Assembly (NCBI GenBank): GCA_900617975.1
Contig: UZAE01014455.1
Location: 1 to 14,218 of the forward strand
Length of the DNA stretch: 14,218 nucleotides
Direction: 5' to 3'
Origin: Rodentolepis nana
Lineage: Eukaryota > Platyhelminthes > Cestoda > Cyclophyllidea > Hymenolepididae
Shown here: in pieces, positions 8,201 through 14,218 of the stretch
Numbering within the stretch: position 1 is the stretch's first letter
Layout of the letters: each line of letters starts with the position of its first letter
Notes under the pieces: generated by a model
What the model was told of the DNA's origin: nothing
Databases searched by the model: none
The model's input: the letters and a program-made list of their open reading frames with translations, nothing else
Program-made: the position numbers and the translations under genes

Positions 8201-8512
8201 ATTTATTTATTTCAAATAGCAGGCGTTTTGTAGGCTATCATTAACCCTTTAGTTGACTTCGGACTTCACAGAGGGGAGGAACAACAAAGCGAGTAAAATT
8301 CGGGAGGGAGAAGAGAAGAGTGATTCACAGATGTAAAAGAGACAGACGCAAAGGGAGAGAAGAGGTAAGATGAGTACCGTGAAAGTGGTGGAATGTGACA
8401 TACAGTGGGGTCATGGAAGTTTGAAGTGAACTGCCGGTTTTATTGACTTTTTCGCCGTATGAGTATACGTTGCATAGGGTGTACCACATGGAGGCAAATC
8501 TATCGTGCATCC
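8201..8512 (-). mobile_element. SINE-like retroposon, copy G
   Basis: A minus-strand copy from ATTTATTTATTTC to the 5' end at ATCGTGCATCC. It is more diverged: CCACATGG replaces CCACGTGG, the donor-like string has become GGCAAAT, and the outer stem is broken. It faces copy F tail to tail with only about 31 bp between them. I see no clean target duplication. The frames at 8325-8596 are repeat shadows. Confidence 0.78.
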
Positions 8513-10145
8513 TGAAGTTAGCGATTTAAAACAAGCCGTTCTAGAGTTTTCGAACCTGGCTAGTAGTTCCATTGGGCTCTCCACTGAATTCCCCAAACCT
8601 TGACGTATAACAACAGGCTTGGGTCGCCGAAGGTCACGATCAGGCCCACAGTAATTACAGGAAAAGTAGACGAAAACGAAACTGACTGCCTGCTACAAGT
8701 TACCGCGCTGTGGCGCGCAGCGGTAGGAGTAGGCAGCGGGCAAAATTGTCCATCGGCTGACTAATGCATCACCCCCCTCCCCACACTACCCTCCCTTCCC
8801 TCGAAAGTCTAATGTTTGCTTGTCACCTGATTGGCTGAGCATTTGTTTGACAATGTGCGGCATGATTGATTGCGCGCATCCATCACCCACCTCTACGTCT
8901 ATTACCCTCGTGTCTTAGTACCATCGCTATCATAATTAACATTACCAGGGAAATTTATATAGAGATAACTGCTCCTTTTGGTTAGTATGCCATACCATCG
9001 GTGGGGTAGGGGCCAATGTACGGGTCCTATAATCAATGAGGGCACGATTGGCCGAACTATGAGTTCTTCAGGAAGTCACACTGTCGTTCAAGAAAAGAGT
9101 AAATAAAATTCTATTTCCAAACAGTGGCAGAACGGTACAAGCACACGTCTGCCGGATTGAAAGCCACGAAATAAACGCCCATCAATTTACAACAGGAGAG
9201 AGTTTGTGGACTAAGATGTATCCATAGAATCTGCTCTGTGATAACGCTTTATCCTATTTAAATTTCCTTAATGCTTTCGTTAATGGACTTGAAAAGTTCA
9301 TCTACTTCGTATTACCTAATAATAGTAGCATCAGTTGGTCTAGGAGTAATGATTTCTGAAAATCAAAATTTCCACAGGTCGTTTTCTGCTTTAATCTTCT
9401 GTGTGTTTGAGATAAAAAGGTTTCGGTAATAACACATTACTTTCGGGTGTTAGCTAGTATTTGTTGTCAGAGGTGTTCACGGCTTTGATTACTTTTTTGG
9501 CAGTAGATTTGATCGGAGAGTGATGATGATGGCCGCTGTCTTTTTGTTTTATAAGGGAAAGTGGTGATAGGGGGTACTCAACTTCCCAAACACTCTTTGA
9601 AGCAGGTGTTTTTGCGGAATGAGGGTCTTCCATTCCACCGCTTTCTGCATTTGCTGGATTTAATCAGTGTTGTTCGGGCCACCATATTATTGAAAATGCT
9701 CAAATGCGGGTATCGAACTTGGTGAATATACAACATGAGATAATGTTTTATGCTAAATTTCATCTGGACGCAGAAGACAAACGCCATTGGTTCGTTACCC
9801 ATCGGTGTATTAGTCTGGCGAATCGAAGTTGATGGAAGAATTCCAATTTCCTATCATTGAAGTTCTTTTCAGCCCTTCCTCTATCCAAGATGAGGGCTTT
9901 CTAAAGTGGATAGCTTGTGCTACTTTGCTAATTTAATGCATTTAAATCCGTAATTGAAATTTACTGGCCTACTTCAAAATAAGTACCCTTGGGTTTTTCT
10001 TAGCAACTTAGGAGAGCGGCATTTGCGTATGTGTACACAAACAAACACTTGATAGCATTTGTATGTGTATCAGCATGTGTTGTGTATCACATAATCCATT
10101 TTACCACAAGTAATCATCTCCTCCTCTCCTTGTCTCCTTTCACAG
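8513..10145. other. Unassigned stretch upstream of the exons
   Basis: No gene, RNA or known mobile element can be supported. It includes a GC-rich hairpin-like segment at about 8701-8725 (TACCGCGCTG...CAGCGGTA). Its right end (10105-10145) is a long pyrimidine-rich run ending in TTTCACAG, the acceptor of the first visible exon, so at least that end is intronic. The minus-strand frame at 9578-9802 has no family resemblance and was not called. Confidence 0.5.
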
Positions 10146-10703
10146 ATTCCAGTTACCACGTTACGCTCTGCCGAGCTGGTTCTGCCTCAGATAATACTTC
10201 AGGAGGTTCCTGTATCCTTGGAAATCCTACAGTCACTACTTCTAGCTTTAATACTCTTGGTATTTCCTCTGGATCGAATCTACAATCTGGATCAGTGACA
10301 GGATCAGCAATTGTGATCAATCCAGCAACATCTCTTGTCTCTGCAAGTGGCAATACGAGTTGTAGTAATAGCTCAGTTCAATCCTCAAACTCCCGTCTGC
10401 AAGTTGGACTCCAAGCCTCTCTTCATGTTCAACAATGGCGTTTGTGTTTGATTGGTGAACCGTCGGCTGGATGTCAATTCATTGCCCAATGGAGGCTAGA
10501 TGCACTAGATACTGCCTATACTATGGACAGTAGTAGCAGTAGTAACGCACAGAATACATTATCTGGAATGGGTATGGAGCAGGGACAAAATTTCTTGGGA
10601 TCTACTCCACCTGGAACTCAAAGTGCAATTGGTGGTTTCGCCCCGGGAGTCACCCCTCATGAGGATAGGTTCTTTTTTGTGGCAAATCGTGCTGCTGGAA
10701 AAG
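10146..10703 (+). CDS. Internal exon 1 of unrecognised large gene
   Basis: The exon begins after a strong acceptor (CTCCTTGTCTCCTTTCACAG) and ends before GTGTGC at 10704. It starts with two bases of a split codon and ends with one, so it is a symmetric 1-1 exon of 186 codons. The first third is rich in Ser, Thr, Gly and Asn and likely disordered. A better ordered block follows (about 10390-10515), containing LQASLHVQQWRLCLIGEP and CQFIAQWRLDAL. Another Ser/Gly stretch leads to EDRFFFVANRAAGKG at the 3' end. No signal peptide or membrane segment is visible. I do not recognise the family and assign no function. The alternating hydrophobic pattern of the ordered block suggests beta structure. 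Any in-frame start upstream (for example near 10031) would lie in intron sequence. Earlier exons must lie upstream, but I could not identify them. Confidence 0.75.
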
Positions 10704-11116
10704 GTGTGCTACTAATTCTATTTCAGTAGCTATAATTATAAATACCAGTATTTCTTTTCTGCAACAAAGCTAACACCATCTAAATAGGCTTAAGCGGGGA
10801 AAGCGAGCATATACGATAAAGGCATGTCCGTTAAGACGTAAGGTCGAGAACATTGCTATTACTACCAGCAGATATGTTAGCAAGTGGGTTTAGGAGACAA
10901 TTGATGGAAGAGTGTGATGGCCAATGAGTTTCTGTTTCTAAACGCATTCGTTGAACATGTTGTGTAGGTCATTCTCTCATGTTAGCCTACTTTTACTATT
11001 ATTTTTCATCAAAATGTTATTCTAGTGGTTGAAGATCAGTTCAGGTATAACAATTACTTGACGGCGATTACTAAGGCAATGCAGGCTATTGACTATGTAT
11101 GATTGTACGATTGTAG
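10704..11116 (+). other. Intron 1
   Basis: Runs from GTGTGC to GATTGTAG, 413 bp and AT-rich. The one leftover base of exon 1 (G) and two bases of exon 2 (GT) make a Gly codon, so the frame continues. It contains no recognisable repeat. Confidence 0.7.
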
Positions 11117-11629
11117 GTCTCATGGGGAACTACGTCTTTCAAGTTGATGGTCGACGACTGGACCAATTATCCCTCGCAATCGACGAATTAATGCTCCGAC
11201 GCATTCCTGCACTAACAGCCCCTCCTGGTACCCGCGTTCTTCCCAGTACCACTAATTCTGAAGACTCTCACACTGATTCCCTCCATCTTTGCAAATCTGC
11301 CGCAATCGATATTCGAGGAGGTCCAGGAAAGATGGGAGGCCTCCCCTTCTCACAGGCTGCCTCCTCATCCTCCCTGTCCCCTCCTGGTACTGGTGGAGGG
11401 TCAGTTTTCGGGGGTTCAGCCTCCCCTCAAGGACTTTCTGGACTCCCCGGGTCGACAGCGTCGGCTTTCGCACCCTCCAGTCTTCCCACGCGTGGAGGTC
11501 ACATAATCACAGGTCCTGCTTCTGGTCTGGAGGATCTCCAACAACAAAGCTCCCAGCAACAGCATTCTTCCTCCGCATCCTCATCTTCACGGTCTAAGAA
11601 GTCCACTCATCATCGACAACTATTTGGAG
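11117..11629 (+). CDS. Internal exon 2 of unrecognised large gene
   Basis: The acceptor is TTGTAG at 11111-11116 and the donor is GGAG|GTACTT. It is a symmetric 1-1 exon of 171 codons. It opens with a compact block, GLMGNYVFQVDGRR followed by LDQLSLAIDELMLRRIP, which looks folded (a strand, then an amphipathic helix). The rest is Pro/Gly/Ser-rich, and the end is Gln- and Ser-rich followed by a basic stretch, RSKKSTHHRQ. Such segments are usually disordered and may carry phosphorylation sites, but that is inference. Without splicing, the frame would stop at a TGA at 11638-11640. Continuity with exons 1 and 3 rests on matching phase and on the absence of stops. The family is unknown to me. Confidence 0.75.
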
Positions 11630-12019
11630 GTACTTACTGAAATTCCTATTTGCTTACTATAACTGAGGTATTTCGAGCTTTTATTCAATCTATGAAAAAT
11701 GATTCAACGGAATTTTAAATTGCCCAATCGCTGTTGTTTCGTGGATCTTTCGATTCAACCGCTTGAAACACCTTTTTAAATTACCTAACTCGAAATTTAT
11801 ATTTGTTATGAAGGTAATGCAAAGGCAAGTATGCTCATTTTATTTCCTTCGTAAAAATTACATGACATCTATATGAATTTGTCTCTAAAGCCTCTGTTTT
11901 CCAAACAACAGCAAAATTAAAACATCAATGATAGTATGAATAGTCATTATTGATTATTTTTTTCCTCATATTACCCACTACCGTGTATTAAACTCACCTT
12001 TTCTGGCTATCCTTACCAG
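11630..12019 (+). other. Intron 2
   Basis: Runs from GTACTT to CTTACCAG, 390 bp and strongly AT-rich, contrasting with its GC-richer neighbours. It joins exons 2 and 3 in phase 1 (G + CA, an Ala codon). No repeat is seen. Confidence 0.7.
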
Positions 12020-12661
12020 CACAAACCCTGGGGCGTTCGGACGCGATTAAGATCCCAACTCGAAGGTTTACAACAGCCCTATGGAAAATGACTGGAGAGG
12101 GTTGTGGCTCTTCGCGCGGTCGATCATCTTCCAAGGCAGGTTCTGGAGATGGGAGTGCAGAAGGTGGCAGCTCTTCTGATACTTCCACGCAAATGAAACC
12201 CCAGCCCTCTCTCTATTTTCCTTCCGTTATGGTTGGTGCTGGAATCATAACATCACTTGTTCCCGCTCCCCCTCCTCAACTCCAATCCTCCGTCCGTTCC
12301 TCGGATGGTGTCTTTGGACAGGTTTGTCAAACGACCGCTCCTCCCCCAAGGTCGAAGGTCAGGCCTGAACAACTTCCCCCAACCCCACTTCAAACCTCAT
12401 CTCTGACGCCTCTACCACCACCGCCTCCACCTCCCTCTTGCCTGGTCTGCGATCGATGTCAACGGAGATCACAACGAAGAGAGGGCGTTGGCGGGCATCA
12501 AAAAACACCCTCATCGATCTCCTCCGAGGAGTTTGTCGGTTTGGGCAGTGCTGCTATGGATATCTTTGCTGCGGATGAAGATGCTGACCAGTCCTCCACA
12601 TCACCACCTCCAGTACAAAGGGAACGAATTCCCCCTTCTCCTCCCGAATTCTATGCATTAT
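12020..12661 (+). CDS. Internal exon 3 of unrecognised large gene (Pro-rich)
   Basis: The acceptor is CTTACCAG and the donor is a canonical TTAT|GTGAGT. It is a symmetric 1-1 exon of 214 codons. It starts with an ordered-looking block, QTLGRSDAIKIPTRRF then TTALWKM. A Ser/Gly-rich run follows, then a hydrophobic stretch (SLYFPSVMVGAG, IITSLVPAPPP) too short and broken to call a membrane helix. A Pro-rich part contains eight consecutive Pro near 12412-12435, a possible SH3- or WW-domain ligand by analogy only. Directly after comes a C-x2-C-x2-C cluster (codons 12439, 12448, 12457) and a basic run, QRRSQRRE. The exon ends with an acidic stretch (AADEDADQS) and PPSPPEFYALC. No catalytic motif or known domain is recognised. 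Confidence 0.78.
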
Positions 12662-12955
12662 GTGAGTTTCTCGAGTTCGCCTCCATTTGACCTAATTGGT
12701 CAGTTAAAACTAAGTTGCATTGCACTCTTATTGAGTCTAGTTGATCAGTAAGTAGTATCTGAGATACTATTTTTGCGGGAGCATAGGCGAGTGTGCACAG
12801 GAGCTTCGTACAAAACCACACTCGTCTGGATTTTGATCACATATATTTATTTGGTTTTTTTCAATTTAATTAGATCGAGTCAATCATACTCATAACGCCG
12901 CAGTGCCTTAAGGGAGATTTATTACGCGAGTCGACACTTAGAGCCCTGAATGGGT

Positions 12956-12986
<31 letters not shown>

Positions 12987-13488
12987 TTTNGGGGGGGCGG
13001 GTTGGGGGAGGATTTCTAAATTGGTATTTAGCCCTAGTCGTTGTTTGAATTCCTTCGGGTTATCTGCAAAGACAAGTTAGTAAAAATTTAAGTAAATGCT
13101 GCTGTTTCAAGCGCGAAATCTTTCACCTACTTCATAACCAAATTCGGCATTTTCTGACTGAAGAAAAATGCTAATTGAATAAGTTTGAATGCCTGAGTTT
13201 TGTTGCCTTTCGGGTTACAGAGCTGATATTCGGTATACAGGTCAAAAAGTTCATTTAAATTTGCATGATGATCAGTTCTAAACTTTAATGCCTTACAATG
13301 GGGTTGCGATTGAACGTGGATAACATCGTGGGTTACTTATTTCTGCGTGTTTCTCATTCCAATGGGAATGGCACAGTCAGTTTCATTAAAACGGTTTACC
13401 TTTTTTGGATTGACTGACGGCACATATCTTCTATTTCTTTATTGTTTTCCTCGATCACTGAAAACGTTCCGTTTTCCCATCGTTTCAG
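12662..13488 (+). other. Intron 3 with poly-G tract and gap
   Basis: Runs from GTGAGT to ATCGTTTCAG. It holds 29 consecutive G (12956-12984), TTTTT, an N at 12990 and a further G-rich run. Its true length is therefore unknown, and the joining of exons 3 and 4 depends on the scaffold. The phase still agrees (T + GC, a Cys codon), which supports the join. Confidence 0.65.
12956..13010 (+). repeat. Poly-G tract with contig gap
   Basis: Twenty-nine G, five T, an N, then GGGGGGGCGGGTTGGGGGAGG. The sequence could form G-quadruplexes. The homopolymer length is probably unreliable at a contig edge. Confidence 0.75.
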
Positions 13489-13982
13489 GCAAACTCCTCT
13501 TCCGAACTGTGCATCCCTTCCACAAAAACCGTCGGCTCTTCCGAAGTGGCTCCCTCGACATCTGTGCAGCGCGTCGTCGAAAATTATTCAGAGAGAGGGT
13601 CTTTGAAGCTCTTGGTGGTGGTGAAGGTAGCACTCTGGATCGAATTCTTCTCAAAGTTGCTCCTCTTCATGCCCAGTCGAAATCCTGTGTATTCCTCCTT
13701 GTCTTCTCCCCACCCTTGAAATCTCCTTCAATGGATGAAATGGATTACCGATGGTATCTTGTTCATCGACCTGGTAACTGCTGTCCACGATGCTGTTTAT
13801 GGAATACTCCCATTCTTCTGTCTGAACTCAACCTTAAGGATGTGGTTACTAATCAGAATAGAATTCTAATGCTTGATAAGAAGGAGCTGAGTGCAACGAC
13901 GGATCTGGAAAGACAGATTCCTTGTGGCGGTGTTCCTTGCTTATCTACCTCTGGATTCTTTGTTTGGAGATTTTCTGAAATG
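13489..13982 (+). CDS. Exon 4 of unrecognised large gene
   Basis: The acceptor is CCCATCGTTTCAG and the frame enters in phase 1. This is the most ordered-looking of the four exons, with little low-complexity sequence. It contains KLLFRTVHPFHKNRRLF, RRRKLFRERVFEAL, then LDRILLKVAPLHAQ and CVFLLVFSPP, which suggest alternating helix and strand. A Cys cluster, CCPRCC (13779-13796), follows YRWYLVHRPGN. The end is less certain. Either a donor at 13983 (ATG|GTAAAC, weak because +5 is A) ends the exon in phase 0, or the frame reads five more codons to a TGA at 13998-14000 and this is the last exon. The SINE copy H starts only two bases after that TGA. I do not recognise the family. Confidence 0.75.
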
Positions 13983-14001
13983 GTAAACCTTCTAACATGA
14001 C

Positions 14002-14218
14002 ATTTATTTATATCGAATGGCAGGCGTTTCGATAGTTATCATTAACCCCCTAATTGACTTCGGGCTTCACATCGAGGAAGGAACATCAAAGTGAGAAAAA
14101 TTGAGAAGGGGGGGGGGGTGAATAGAAGAGTGTTTCAAAGATGTAAAAGAGACAAACATAAATGTAGAAAAAGGTGATGTGAGCATTGTGGAAGTAGTCG
14201 AATATGACATACAGTGGA
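14002..14218 (-). mobile_element. SINE-like retroposon, copy H (runs off window)
   Basis: A minus-strand copy whose tail (ATTTATTTATATCG) starts right after exon 4. It is cut by the window end before its 5' end. The family's C/G site has expanded to eleven G (14108-14118). It lies either in the next intron or immediately 3' of the stop codon. Confidence 0.8.

Noticed and set aside
9578..9802. 74-codon minus-strand frame
   Set aside because: Mixed composition without a recognisable motif, and no splice context supporting an exon.
11252..11597. Alternative frames on both strands over exon 2
   Set aside because: Shadows of the exon, whose own frame joins its neighbours in phase at both ends. 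The same holds for frames over exons 1, 3 and 4.
1..14218. CRISPR array, prokaryotic operon or phage genes
   Set aside because: Repeats are dispersed, inverted and retroposon-like; coding parts are split by introns. Nothing prokaryotic is visible.

Overview
The window is eukaryotic and looks like a draft assembly of an invertebrate metazoan; a flatworm, perhaps a tapeworm, is my tentative guess. Evidence for a eukaryote: exons with matching GT..AG boundaries, a DD34D mariner transposase with its 3' terminal inverted repeat, and many copies of one short retroposon (SINE) with an AAATAAAT tail and target-site duplications. Base composition is AT-rich, except that the exons on the right are richer in C and G. 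Six single N positions (1473, 5638, 5676, 6792, 7547, 12990) behave as contig joins, most of them beside poly-C/poly-G tracts or inside the SINE.

Layout. Positions 1-8512 are repeat-dominated non-coding DNA. A full-length SINE (about 70-396, +) is followed by unannotated DNA, then the 3' half of a dead mariner element (1474-2088, +). SINE copies on the minus strand follow at about 2790-3107, 5015-5343, 6171-6497 and 7355-7546, with a small fragment at 5646-5675. An internally deleted plus-strand copy (7960-8169) and a minus-strand copy (8201-8512) lie tail to tail. A 365-bp stretch at 6427-6791 recurs without an indel at 7548-7912, exactly between N positions; I read this as a scaffolding artefact. 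Positions 8513-10145 hold nothing I can name.

Positions 10146-13982 carry four consecutive exons of one plus-strand gene (10146-10703, 11117-11629, 12020-12661, 13489-13982). All three exon-exon joins agree in phase (phase 1), so they merge into one reading frame of about 735 codons. The protein is large, with Ser/Gly/Pro-rich, probably disordered stretches alternating with short ordered-looking blocks. I do not recognise the family. The beginning of the gene is not visible. After exon 4 either an intron starts at 13983 or the frame ends at a TGA at 13998-14000; a further minus-strand SINE begins at about 14002 and runs off the window.

The most interesting material is the SINE family: it has a conserved 5' stem, a conserved CCACGTGG box, antisense perfect splice-donor motifs (AG|GTAAGT), a reading frame open in several copies, and an unstable poly-C site. 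The unrecognised multi-exon gene, whose first three visible exons are all symmetric 1-1, is the other item worth pursuing.
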